Shown here in pieces: positions 41,693 to 51,105 of a DNA stretch of 64,000 nt (position 1 is its first letter; each line of letters opens with the position of its first letter). The notes beneath the pieces are model-generated. The model saw nothing but the letters and a program-made list of their open reading frames with translations. It searched no databases and was not told the origin of the DNA. The translations under genes and the position numbers were made by a program. This stretch comes from Oscillospiraceae bacterium (GTDB taxonomy: Bacteria > Bacillota > Clostridia > Oscillospirales > Oscillospiraceae): assembly GCA_009781515.1 (NCBI GenBank), contig WQXY01000004.1, positions 28,618-92,617 on the forward strand. The letters are read 5' to 3'.

Positions 41693-42108
41693 CAGAAGTC
41701 AAGCTCGTCCATAACATCGGCAAGATTTTCCTTTGATGTTTCCTGCTCGTTAATCTGTCTGAACATTTCACTGTCCCAAAACTGCACTACCGTACCTAAG
41801 CCGACTACCGCAACGTCTTTTTGCAGCCCAATTCGCTCACGCAGTTTTTGAGGAAGCAAAAAGCGCCCTTGCTTGTCGAGCTCACATCTTGCAGCATTCG
41901 AAAAGAACGGTCTCATTTTCGGCTGCTTGCGTATCGGCATGGCTCTGACTTTTTCAAGGAAGCGTTCCCAACTTTCATTTGAGTATGCTGTGAGACAGTC
42001 TTCATTTGAAATGGTGACATGGAATACTTCACCTAATTCACGCCTCAGTTCGGACGGGATAAATAAACGACCCTTATCATCAATTTTATGGTCATAGCTA
42101 CCGGTCAT
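41692..42108 (-). CDS. mraZ: Transcriptional regulator MraZ
   Basis: DDKGRLFIPSELR and DKQGRFLLPQKLR repeats. Confidence 0.95.
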   Translation of the reverse strand: MTGSYDHKIDDKGRLFIPSELRRELGEVFHVTISNEDCLTAYSNESWERFLEKVRAMPIRKQPKMRPFFSNAARCELDKQGRFLLPQKLRERIGLQKDVAVVGLGTVVQFWDSEMFRQINEQETSKENLADVMDELDF

Positions 42109-42268
42109 TTACTTCCCTCCTTTCGGCATATTTGAGTGGTTTTGTGGGTTTATTCAACACTTCGCTCCATTATTCACCACGCACATACCCCGAATTATAC
42201 CTGCTAATTACTCAAATGTCAAGCATTTTTAACGATTTTATGTATATTTTTTCAATATAATATGCAAT

Positions 42269-42313
42269 ACTAAATACGGTATATTCACTTTTTATGAATA
42301 TACCGTATTTAGT
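42269..42313. promoter_or_regulatory. Perfect 18-bp inverted repeat (9-nt spacer), candidate operator
   Basis: ACTAAATACGGTATATTC-actttttat-GAATATACCGTATTTAGT in the mraZ/merR divergent intergenic region. Confidence 0.75.
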
Positions 42314-42389
42314 GGTAACAAAATTTATGGAAATTTAATTTACTTTATGATAATATTATTTTCAAATACGAAAGATTAAGGACGTGTTT

Positions 42390-43265
42390 ATGAAGAGATT
42401 TTTGACTATAAAGGAATTTTCCCACTTTTCGGGTATAGAACAAACCACCCTGCGCTATTGGGACGAGATAGAACTTTTTTCACCAAATTGGCGTAACCCG
42501 GAAAATAATTACAGATATTACACTCCCGAGCAAATAATTACAGTTAAGTTTATTTCCGTACTGAGCAGCTTAAACTTCCCTCTGAAAACTATCAGCGGCA
42601 TGACGGACATACGAACCCCCGAAAACATTGTCCGCCTCATTGAAGAAAAAGAAAAAGAATTAGATATGGAAATGACAAAGCTGCGCGAATGTTATTCCAT
42701 TGTCCATGCGCGCCTCGAACTTATACGCTACGGAATTAGACTGAGCAACGGATATAAGGCATTAAACGGCGTCAGACTTGATAATTGGACCGACGGCGAC
42801 GAGGGCATAAATGTTGACGAAACTAAAATCTGCGTCTTAAAAAGAGATGAAAAAACTTACATACTCGGAGAGCCTAACGAGTATGCCGAAGACGAAGAAT
42901 GGTACGACCCTTTTATGCGTTTTTGCCATAGCGCGCCGGAGCTTCGCGTCAATCTGCACTACCCTATCGGCGGCTACCATGAATGTCTGCATGATTTTAT
43001 AAATGACCCCGGAAAGCCTCAGCGGTTTTTCTCACTTGACCCGACAGGCAACCGCAAGCGTACCGCAGGCGATTATCTTGTCGGCTTTAAGCGCGGTTAT
43101 TACGGCGATATGGGAGACCTTCCCGAGCGCATGAGAGCCTATCTCCAAGAAAACTCACTTAAAACACACGGACCTGTATATATCTTGTATCTGTATGATG
43201 AAATATGCATGACTGACCGCTCAAACTACCTTGCACAAATCAGTGTAGCCGTTTCACATAAGTAA
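42390..43265 (+). CDS. MerR family transcriptional regulator with GyrI-like C-terminal domain
   Basis: FLTIKEFSHFSGIEQTTLRYWDEIELFSP N-terminal HTH; C-terminal effector-like domain. Confidence 0.85.
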   Translation: MKRFLTIKEFSHFSGIEQTTLRYWDEIELFSPNWRNPENNYRYYTPEQIITVKFISVLSSLNFPLKTISGMTDIRTPENIVRLIEEKEKELDMEMTKLRECYSIVHARLELIRYGIRLSNGYKALNGVRLDNWTDGDEGINVDETKICVLKRDEKTYILGEPNEYAEDEEWYDPFMRFCHSAPELRVNLHYPIGGYHECLHDFINDPGKPQRFFSLDPTGNRKRTAGDYLVGFKRGYYGDMGDLPERMRAYLQENSLKTHGPVYILYLYDEICMTDRSNYLAQISVAVSHK

Positions 43266-43275
43266 TATCCAAACC

Positions 43276-44706
43276 TTAACCGAATACTTTCCATGCCGCT
43301 TTTGCAAGGTCGTTACACACGTCTATTTTACCGCTCGAAAGACGTGTTATTGACGCACCCGTCGTTACAACAACCACCCCTCGGTTCGGGCTTATTTTAT
43401 AGTCATATTGCGAAAACAAACCGAAAGAGCTGCCTGTATGCCAGTAGAAACCCTCACGGGGCAAAAAATCACCCACCGAGTAACGGGTTGCGAGGCCTTG
43501 GTCGTACGAAAAACCTTTAACATTTGTTTTGTGCATCTCGTTGACAAGATTTGACGGTAAAATCCTCACGCCGTCAAGCTCTCCGTTATTTCCTATCATC
43601 GAGAGTATTTTTGCATAATCAAGAGCACTTATAGTAAGGTTTGCATGCGCAAGATGCAGGTCGTGACCGGGCGTGTCTGTTTGCGTGACCGCAAGCTGCG
43701 CAATAATACTTTGCGTCACATTGTGCCTGTCGTCATACATAACCGCTATGTTGTCGGTATTGTTTAAGTTTTTTGGCACAAACGCAGCGTCTATACCAAG
43801 CGGGTCGAAGAGCACCTCTTTTGCAAACGTATCAAGGGATTTTCCCGATACTCTTTCACAAAGAGCACCAAGCACTGCGTAGCCGAAGTTGGAATACTCA
43901 AAGAGTGAACCGGGTTTGTTTCTGCGAAAAGACGAGCCTCTTTCGATTAAATATCTGACCGACTCTGTTGAATTATTGTCACGTGATACCAAAAACGCAC
44001 CGGAGTCAAAAATCGAAGATGTATGCTGCATGAGCATTCGTGTTGTGACGGGAGTGTCGGGAAAATGCGGATTTTTAACTTCATATCCAAAATAATTTGA
44101 TATATCCGTGTCTAAGTCGATAAAGCCGTCATCTACTAATGTCAGTGCACAAATTGCCGTCACAAGCTTTGAGAGCGAAGCTATCCGGAACTTCGTTTGA
44201 CTTGTGACCCTTTGCCTTGCTTCTATGTTTGCATTGCCGTATTCGTAGGTATAGTATTCTTTTTTTGCTCCGTCATACACAACAAGACTTACAGCGGCAC
44301 ATTTATAGTCCTTTGCAATCGCATCTAATGCCGCATTTATTGCAGAGTATTCCGAGCTAATACTTAGCTGTGTAATATCAAGAACCCTTGGTGTCGATAT
44401 GTCACCGTCGGGTCCTGTGTGCGGGTCGCCTGCATTAGGGTCATCGGGGTCTTCGTGACCCGTCGGGTCAGTAGGGTCTTCGGGGTCGGTCGAGCCGGTT
44501 GGGTCATCGGTGCCCGCAACGCCACCTGCAGGTGGCGTGGGATTATCCGGTGCGGGCGACTGATCTCCCGCGGGTGTCGGCTCGGCGGTAGGCAGTTCAA
44601 GCAGACCAAAGTGTTTTGATATCGCTAAAAACCATGCACCTAAGGCTACTAAAATAATAATAGTCAGTACAATAATTATTCCTACTTTTCCGTCTTTGTT
44701 ATTCAT
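43276..44706 (-). CDS. Membrane-anchored serine hydrolase (class C beta-lactamase fold) with D/P/T/G-rich linker
   Basis: RIASLSKLVTA (SxxK), YSNFGY (YxN), WHTGSS. Confidence 0.9.
   Translation of the reverse strand: MNNKDGKVGIIIVLTIIILVALGAWFLAISKHFGLLELPTAEPTPAGDQSPAPDNPTPPAGGVAGTDDPTGSTDPEDPTDPTGHEDPDDPNAGDPHTGPDGDISTPRVLDITQLSISSEYSAINAALDAIAKDYKCAAVSLVVYDGAKKEYYTYEYGNANIEARQRVTSQTKFRIASLSKLVTAICALTLVDDGFIDLDTDISNYFGYEVKNPHFPDTPVTTRMLMQHTSSIFDSGAFLVSRDNNSTESVRYLIERGSSFRRNKPGSLFEYSNFGYAVLGALCERVSGKSLDTFAKEVLFDPLGIDAAFVPKNLNNTDNIAVMYDDRHNVTQSIIAQLAVTQTDTPGHDLHLAHANLTISALDYAKILSMIGNNGELDGVRILPSNLVNEMHKTNVKGFSYDQGLATRYSVGDFLPREGFYWHTGSSFGLFSQYDYKISPNRGVVVVTTGASITRLSSGKIDVCNDLAKAAWKVFG
44519..44538. 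repeat. 20-bp perfect palindrome in the linker-coding region
   Basis: ACGCCACCTGCAGGTGGCGT. Confidence 0.7.
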
Positions 44707-44707
44707 A

Positions 44708-45397
44708 TTAAATAACCCTTTGTGGTGTAAAGTTAATATAGTCGGCAGATATTATCTCATAATTAATTCCGTCATGCACTCCTCGGGTGGCAAGGCGATG
44801 CCCCTCGCTGTGCAAGTGTCCGTAATAGCAGTCTTTAACTCCGAATTCATTAAGTAGAGATATCACATCATCACATATTATGTTACCAAGTCGCGGCGGA
44901 TAATGCAAGAAGCAAAGTATTTTTGATGCGTCTTTTGCCGCTTCAAGCGATGCACGAAGCCGTATCAACTCCCTTGCAGTGATTTTTGCATTTTGCTGAG
45001 CAGTAAGCTTATCGTCACTGAGCCAGCCGCGTGTACCGCATATTGCCACATCATCATAATTAAAAGAGTTGTTGTGCAAAATGTCGATTGATTTTAATTC
45101 GTTTTTTTCAAAAAATTCCTTCATTTTTGAAACCGTTGTCCACCAGTAGTCATGGTTTCCTTTAATCAGAATTTTTTTGCCCGGCAGATTTTCAATATAC
45201 CTAAAATCTTCGAGGCTCTCTTCGAGCGATATCCCCCATGAAATATCACCGCACATAACACAAAGGTCGTCTTCACTAAGAACCTTAAAACCCTGCGTCA
45301 GCTTGTCCATATAGTCCACCCATTTACCGCCGAAGACATCCATAGGCTTGTCGATACCATGCGATAAATGTAAATCCCCGATTGCGTAAAGAGCCAA
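44708..45397 (-). CDS. Metallophosphoesterase
   Basis: AIGDLHLSHG; MCGDISWG; IKGNHDYWW; CFLHYPP; YGHLHSEGH. Confidence 0.93.
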   Translation of the reverse strand: MALYAIGDLHLSHGIDKPMDVFGGKWVDYMDKLTQGFKVLSEDDLCVMCGDISWGISLEESLEDFRYIENLPGKKILIKGNHDYWWTTVSKMKEFFEKNELKSIDILHNNSFNYDDVAICGTRGWLSDDKLTAQQNAKITARELIRLRASLEAAKDASKILCFLHYPPRLGNIICDDVISLLNEFGVKDCYYGHLHSEGHRLATRGVHDGINYEIISADYINFTPQRVI

Positions 45398-45402
45398 ATT
45401 TG

Positions 45403-46896
45403 TCAGCCTCCCAAAAATTCCAAAGCAGCAGATTTCATTTCATCTTGTTTGATGAAGCCCGAAAAACGAGGTTTCGCCGTCTTTAGCCCGAGCAGCCGCG
45501 CCGGTGCACTGACACCCGTATGCTCAGAGAGTACATCAATCAGCTTTGCACCGCTGACATCGGTTTTTACCCCGAGTGCGTCAAGCACACTTTCGCAAAA
45601 CTTAAACGGACTCGCAGTTGATACAATAACCGACAGCGTATCATCGCCCGTATTTTTTCTATAATCCTGCATTACCTTGCAAGCAACTGCCGTGTGTGTA
45701 TCAATCAGATATTTATCATTTTCCCATGTGTCGGCAATAGTTTTTTTTGTGTCTTCCTCGGAGCAGTAGCCCGAGGCGAACATATTTTGCAATCCTCTTA
45801 AAACAGGTGCGGGAACATCATAACGCCCGCTGCCTGCAAGAGACGACATGTATGATGAGACCACAGCTCCGTCTTTGTCCGAGAGCTCATATAAAAGCCT
45901 TTCCAAGTTACTGGAAACGAGTATGTCCATTGACGGTGACATGGTTGTGTAAAACGCTCTGTTTTTATCATATGCTCCTGTTGTAATAAACTGCGTCAAA
46001 ACATCATTTCTGTTTGAAGCACATATAAGCTTATTAATCGGCAGCCCGATTTTAAGCGCATAGTATGCCGCTAATATGTTGCCGAAATTTCCTGTCGGTA
46101 CGCAGAAGTTTATTTTTTCACCAATTTTTATTTTTCCGCTTTTTACAAGGTCGCAGTAGGCGGATACATAATAAGCTATTTGCGGAACAAGCCGACCCCA
46201 GTTTATGGAATTGGCCGAGGATAAAAAGAAGCCCTTATCATCAAGTTTTTTTGCAAGCTCTTTATCCGAAAAAATCTCTTTAACGCCTGTTTGTGTATCA
46301 TCAAAGTTTCCCTCAACAGCCGTCACACCCACATTATCACCACGCTGTGAGGTCATTTGAAGTTTTTGAACCTCTGAAACACCGTCTTTTGGATAAAATA
46401 CCATGATTTTAATTCCCGAAATATCGCAAAAGCCCTCAAGTGCCGCTTTGCCTGTATCACCCGAGGTTGCCACAAGAACGCATACATTTTGATTTTTTGC
46501 ATTTGTCCTTTGAAGCGAACTGACCAAAAGATGCGGCATTACTTGAAGCGCCATATCCTTAAATGCAGATGTCGGCCCGTGCCATAGCTCCAAAAAATGT
46601 GTATTTTTATTTATTTCGTAGAGTGGAGCAATATCAGACGATGTAAAGCCCGTCTCGTTATACGCCGCGCTTGTAAATCCATTTAGCTGAGTTTCTGAAA
46701 ACTCATCGAGAAATAGCCCCATTATGTAAGCGGAACGCTCCGAATATGGTTTTGTCACTAACTCACTCAGCTTTTCGAGACTTACGGACGGAAATGACTC
46801 GGGCACATAAAGACCGCCGTCTTTTGAAAGCCCCCTTGTTATAGCCTCGGAAGCCTTTATTTTGGTATTATCGCCTCTTGTACTTTGATATAACAT
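45403..46896 (-). CDS. thrC: Threonine synthase
   Basis: STRGDNTKIKASEAITRGLSKDGGLYVPE; HGPTSAFKDMALQ; VATSGDTGKAALEG. Confidence 0.96.
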   Translation of the reverse strand: MLYQSTRGDNTKIKASEAITRGLSKDGGLYVPESFPSVSLEKLSELVTKPYSERSAYIMGLFLDEFSETQLNGFTSAAYNETGFTSSDIAPLYEINKNTHFLELWHGPTSAFKDMALQVMPHLLVSSLQRTNAKNQNVCVLVATSGDTGKAALEGFCDISGIKIMVFYPKDGVSEVQKLQMTSQRGDNVGVTAVEGNFDDTQTGVKEIFSDKELAKKLDDKGFFLSSANSINWGRLVPQIAYYVSAYCDLVKSGKIKIGEKINFCVPTGNFGNILAAYYALKIGLPINKLICASNRNDVLTQFITTGAYDKNRAFYTTMSPSMDILVSSNLERLLYELSDKDGAVVSSYMSSLAGSGRYDVPAPVLRGLQNMFASGYCSEEDTKKTIADTWENDKYLIDTHTAVACKVMQDYRKNTGDDTLSVIVSTASPFKFCESVLDALGVKTDVSGAKLIDVLSEHTGVSAPARLLGLKTAKPRFSGFIKQDEMKSAALEFLGG

Positions 46897-47247
46897 TTAA
46901 TTTACTCCGAATGCATTTTCAATATGGTTTATTTTATAAGGCTGTGTATATATTTCCATAACATCAAAGCGCGGCTGCAATTTTGCCGGTCTTTTTGCCA
47001 AGTAGTAATTTGCCGTTGCGATTATCTTTTTTTGCTTTGATTTGGTAACAAATTCGCGGGCATGTGCAAAATCAGCATTTTTCCTTGTTTTAACCTCTAC
47101 AAAAACAAGAAATTCCCTGTTTTTTACAATAATGTCAATCTCGCCGAAACGAGAACGAAAGCCCTTTGAAACAGTAGTATAGCCCTTATCGCTCAAATAC
47201 TCAAGGGCGACTTTTTCACCCCAATTACCCCGCTGTAATGTATCCAT
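46897..47247 (-). CDS. YraN family (UPF0102) nuclease-like protein
   Basis: GNWGEKVALEYL; SRFGEIDIIV; FVEVKTRK. Confidence 0.93.
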   Translation of the reverse strand: MDTLQRGNWGEKVALEYLSDKGYTTVSKGFRSRFGEIDIIVKNREFLVFVEVKTRKNADFAHAREFVTKSKQKKIIATANYYLAKRPAKLQPRFDVMEIYTQPYKINHIENAFGVN

Positions 47248-47250
47248 ATC

Positions 47251-47841
47251 TTAATGAACCTTTTTCAAAAATGTGACCCTGTGTATATCACTTGCCCCAA
47301 ACTCCCGAAGCTTTTCATAATGAAGCTTTGTGCCGTACCCCTTATGCTTTTCAAAGGAGTATTGCGGGTAGTCCTTTGCTAATTCCATTATATATCTGTC
47401 TCTGCTGACTTTAGCTAATATTGACGCCGCTGCAATTGATATTGACTTGCCGTCTCCTCCGATGATGCACTTGTTGGTGTGCTTTATGCCGGAGTTTCGG
47501 TTGCCGTCAATGAGGGAAATGTCGGGTTTTATTTTAAGACCCTCTATTGCTCTATTCATCGCAAGATATGTTGCGTTTAGAATGTTCACTTCGTCAATTT
47601 CGTTGTTATCAGCCGAGGCTATCGAGTATGCAAGAGCGATATTAATAATTTCATCGTAGAGCCTTTGCCTTGTTTCGGCAGAGAGCTTCTTTGAGTCGTC
47701 TATCCCTTTAATCGGGGTATCATTCGGCAGTATGACCGCGGCGGCAAAAACCGCTCCTACAAGAGAGCCCCTTCCCGCTTCATCAACGCCGCATATGATT
47801 TTGTATCCTTGTTTTAATAAATCTCGTTCAATCTCTGTCAT
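47251..47841 (-). CDS. rnhB: Ribonuclease HII
   Basis: CGVDEAGRGSLVGAV; DDSKKLS; GGDGKSISIAAASILAKVSRD. Confidence 0.96.
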   Translation of the reverse strand: MTEIERDLLKQGYKIICGVDEAGRGSLVGAVFAAAVILPNDTPIKGIDDSKKLSAETRQRLYDEIINIALAYSIASADNNEIDEVNILNATYLAMNRAIEGLKIKPDISLIDGNRNSGIKHTNKCIIGGDGKSISIAAASILAKVSRDRYIMELAKDYPQYSFEKHKGYGTKLHYEKLREFGASDIHRVTFLKKVH

Positions 47842-48683
47842 GTCTGCTCAAGTGTAATCCTTCCAAGTTTCCCGCCGCGAAATTCATCAAGCAAAATTAC
47901 AGCCATGCGTTCCGTATCAAGCTCACCGCCCGAAATCTTGAAGCCTCGCTTTTGCGCGGCGCTATGCAGCAGATCATACCCGCTTTTGTCACTTAAGTCA
48001 CTGAGTTTATAACGCTCGGTCAGACTCTGCGGATAAAAGGCACACAGCCTTGCCATAAGCGCAGCGCCAAGCTCCTCTATGTCCATTATTTCATCGCGTA
48101 TCGCCCCTGTAAAAGCGAGATTTTCCGCAACAATTTGGTCTTCAAATTTCGGCCACAAAACTCCGGGTGTGTCAAGGAGCTCAAGTCCGTTGTCGAGGGC
48201 TATCCATTGCTTGCCGCGAGTAACTCCCGGTTTGTCTGATGTTTTGGCTGCTTTTCTTTTTGCCGCTCTGTTAATAAATGACGACTTTCCTACATTCGGA
48301 ATTCCAACCACCATCAGGCGGATTTTTCTGCCTGTTTGCCCTTTTGCTACAAGAGCTGCCATTTTTTCGGCAAGAAGCTCTCGTGCCGCAGTATTTACAC
48401 GCTCTATTCCCCTGCCACTCTTGCAGTCGGTTTCTATGACTGCCGCGCCGTTTTTTTTCAGCTGTGCGACCCATTTTTTATTTTGCACGGGGTCTGCCTG
48501 ATCAACTCTGTTAAAAATAATCAGACGGGGCTTTGAGCCCGTGAATTCATCAAGGTCGGGATTTCGGCTCGAAATAGGTATACGTGCGTCGATAATTTCA
48601 CATACAGCATCAATCAGCTTTATGTTTTCGGCAATCATTCTGCGCGCTTTGGTCATATGTCCGGGATACCACTGAATATTCAT
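47838..48683 (-). CDS. rbgA: Ribosome biogenesis GTPase RbgA/YlqF
   Basis: MNIQWYPGHMTKARR; circularly permuted GTPase; GIPNVGKSSFINR. Confidence 0.96.
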   Translation of the reverse strand: MNIQWYPGHMTKARRMIAENIKLIDAVCEIIDARIPISSRNPDLDEFTGSKPRLIIFNRVDQADPVQNKKWVAQLKKNGAAVIETDCKSGRGIERVNTAARELLAEKMAALVAKGQTGRKIRLMVVGIPNVGKSSFINRAAKRKAAKTSDKPGVTRGKQWIALDNGLELLDTPGVLWPKFEDQIVAENLAFTGAIRDEIMDIEELGAALMARLCAFYPQSLTERYKLSDLSDKSGYDLLHSAAQKRGFKISGGELDTERMAVILLDEFRGGKLGRITLEQT

Positions 48684-49285
48684 CTGACAACCCCAAACCG
48701 GCTCCAGTCGCGCGGCTCCGTGCGACTTTCCCCGGGTATCAAAATAAAGAGCACCTTTCCTAAAATATGCCGGGTGTCGATTTGACCCACATCAGCGCTC
48801 CTGCTGTCGATTGAAGCAGCTCTGTTATCGCCCATAACAAAAACATGTCCCTCTTTGACAATTACAGGTCCTTGAAAACCGTCCCTGTTTGTAGTCATCG
48901 TGTAGGTATACGGCTCGTCAACAAGCTCACCGTCAACAAAAACCTCACTCGTATCAAAGTTAATATCTACGCTTTGACCCTCGGTTGCTATTACACGCTT
49001 AACAAGAGGTATATTATTAAATCTATCTACATTGGTTGACTGAAAGACAACAATATCGCCGTTTTGAGGTTCATAAAACAAACTTCGCATGATAACCCTG
49101 TCGGTGTCCTTGAGCGTACTTTCCATAGATCTGCCGACAACTCCGATTGACCTGCCGATAAAGATAAAAATCAATATGCCGCAAATCAAAGCTGAGAAAA
49201 GGCATTGCACCCAGTCGTACAAATCCATTTGAACCTTGCTTTTTTCCTCTTTATTTTTTACTTTTTTTACTTTTTGTTCTTCCAA
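48680..49285 (-). CDS. lepB: Signal peptidase I
   Basis: GRSMESTL; PLVKRVIATEGQSVDI; VFVMGDNRAASIDSR. Confidence 0.96.
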   Translation of the reverse strand: MEEQKVKKVKNKEEKSKVQMDLYDWVQCLFSALICGILIFIFIGRSIGVVGRSMESTLKDTDRVIMRSLFYEPQNGDIVVFQSTNVDRFNNIPLVKRVIATEGQSVDINFDTSEVFVDGELVDEPYTYTMTTNRDGFQGPVIVKEGHVFVMGDNRAASIDSRSADVGQIDTRHILGKVLFILIPGESRTEPRDWSRFGVVR

Positions 49286-49299
49286 AATAAATCTCCCTC

Positions 49300-51105
49300 T
49301 TAGGTCAGTTTAACTCCCCAAATACGCTGCCCGCGTGTACCTATAACGATAGTATTTTCAAACACTGCGGGTGATGCTTCCACTAATGTACCGATGCTCA
49401 TTTTATCAAGCACTTCCCCTGTGAGGCCGTCAAGCAGATGCATAACACCGTCTGCTGTGTTATAGATTATGTATCCCTTTTCGTCTTCGGTATAAACACA
49501 AACAGGCGAGCTCCACGAATACCGTGTGGTTTGAAACTCCCAGATAATTTCACCCGTGCTTTTGCTTATCGCTGCAAGTATACCCGTTCCCGCACTCGGC
49601 GTTCTTGCAACAGGCACAAATATCATATCCTCAAGGTCATATTTTCCGACGGCGATAGTCCCCTGCACACCGCCTGAAACACCACTCACCGTTCGGCAAT
49701 TATAGTCGACCTGCCAGACAATTTCACCTGTTTCAGCGTCAAGCTTCCATATCGGCACTACAGCCGCGCTGCTTGCAGGGGCACGCCAACCCCCGTGAAA
49801 ACCCGTACTGATGTATATGTAAGCCTTTTGGTTTTCTATCGAGAACACGGGTGAATTGTTTGTATCATCAAGAGAGTCATGTGCCCATACTGTTTCAAGT
49901 GTGTTTAAGTTGAGACACAGCATATGACCGCCGTTATCGGCAAAGTATGCATATCCCTCATATATAACGGCACTGGTTTCAATACCATACCAAAACTTGT
50001 TGCCGACATTTGAACGCTTGCCTCGAAAGCGCCATTTTACTGTTTCGGGGTTTATGCTGATTGTACCTTCATTCGGGTCATAGTCCGTATTCAAGTCGAG
50101 TATGTATATAATACCGTTTTCGCTCGGATATATCAGACGGTCGTTTTCCGCATCTACAAGCGGCGAGGAGTCTGCCGCATTCCAGTTGCGCGGGGCAAAG
50201 CGGTCACTAAAACCAAACTCATGGAGCACCTTACCGTCTATCAAGCTGACTATAAGGATACGTGCCGAACCTCGTGCATTGTTATCCCCTGCTCCGAGAT
50301 ATAAGAGCGGATAACCCCTCGGGTCGAGAGATCCGGCGCCCTTAAACGACCAGCCCAAAAACAGTCTGTCACGGGTATCTTTACCTGTTTCAAGCTCCTG
50401 AAAGTATACATAGCCATCCATTGCGGCATAAACAACTTCAACAAGCCCCTCTTGCTCCTTTGCCCAATTATGCATGTTCATAATGGCTTTTGTTTCATTA
50501 TCCCAACGGACTATAAGCGGCTGACCGGACCAACCATGCCCTGTCCACATTCTGCCCGCATCGCCTGCAAGAGAAGCGGTGGCACGCTGCCAGTTTGCGC
50601 CGAATTTTGCTTTGGTTATGTTTGCATATCCCCAAGCGCCGCTGTCTCGAAAGTTGTTTCCGCGAAACGCCGTTATACCCTCAAGCATGGAATATTCATC
50701 AGCAAGTCCGAAATTAAACGGCTTTTCAAATTCGAATTCGCTTACTATGGCATTTTGCACCATAATATCTTCTGAAATAAGCAGAATGCTCGGGTCAGTA
50801 TTTTCCGTGGCGCGAGGCTCAAACGAAAGCAGTATCGGCGGAGGTGGTTCGGGGGTTGGCTCGGGCGTAGGTTCGGGCGTGGGACTTGGCGTAGGCGTCG
50901 GGGTTGGAGTAGGCTTCGGGGTGGGTATCGGCGTAGGCGAGGGTGTGGGAGGCTCGGGGGTTTTGACTGCAAATATAGAAAAATCAACTACTTCAAACGT
51001 TAATCTACCGTCTGTAATGCCGATTGTAAGCACAGACGGCATTACCAATATAATAACAAGGAATGTAAGAATTCCTGCAATCAATATAGGAAAACGCTTT
51101 TTCAC
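49300..51105 (-). CDS. PQQ-like beta-propeller protein, TM anchor plus P/T-rich stalk
   Basis: N-terminal TM, TPSPTPIPTPKPTPTPTP stalk, repeated propeller blades; paralog of the next gene. Confidence 0.8.
   Translation of the reverse strand: MKKRFPILIAGILTFLVIILVMPSVLTIGITDGRLTFEVVDFSIFAVKTPEPPTPSPTPIPTPKPTPTPTPTPSPTPEPTPEPTPEPPPPILLSFEPRATENTDPSILLISEDIMVQNAIVSEFEFEKPFNFGLADEYSMLEGITAFRGNNFRDSGAWGYANITKAKFGANWQRATASLAGDAGRMWTGHGWSGQPLIVRWDNETKAIMNMHNWAKEQEGLVEVVYAAMDGYVYFQELETGKDTRDRLFLGWSFKGAGSLDPRGYPLLYLGAGDNNARGSARILIVSLIDGKVLHEFGFSDRFAPRNWNAADSSPLVDAENDRLIYPSENGIIYILDLNTDYDPNEGTISINPETVKWRFRGKRSNVGNKFWYGIETSAVIYEGYAYFADNGGHMLCLNLNTLETVWAHDSLDDTNNSPVFSIENQKAYIYISTGFHGGWRAPASSAAVVPIWKLDAETGEIVWQVDYNCRTVSGVSGGVQGTIAVGKYDLEDMIFVPVARTPSAGTGILAAISKSTGEIIWEFQTTRYSWSSPVCVYTEDEKGYIIYNTADGVMHLLDGLTGEVLDKMSIGTLVEASPAVFENTIVIGTRGQRIWGVKLT

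Noticed and set aside
42136-42147. Possible MraZ boxes (gtgg...gtgg) upstream of mraZ
   Set aside because: Only two short matches with 8-bp spacing; known MraZ sites use several TGGG-type repeats at about 10-bp spacing.
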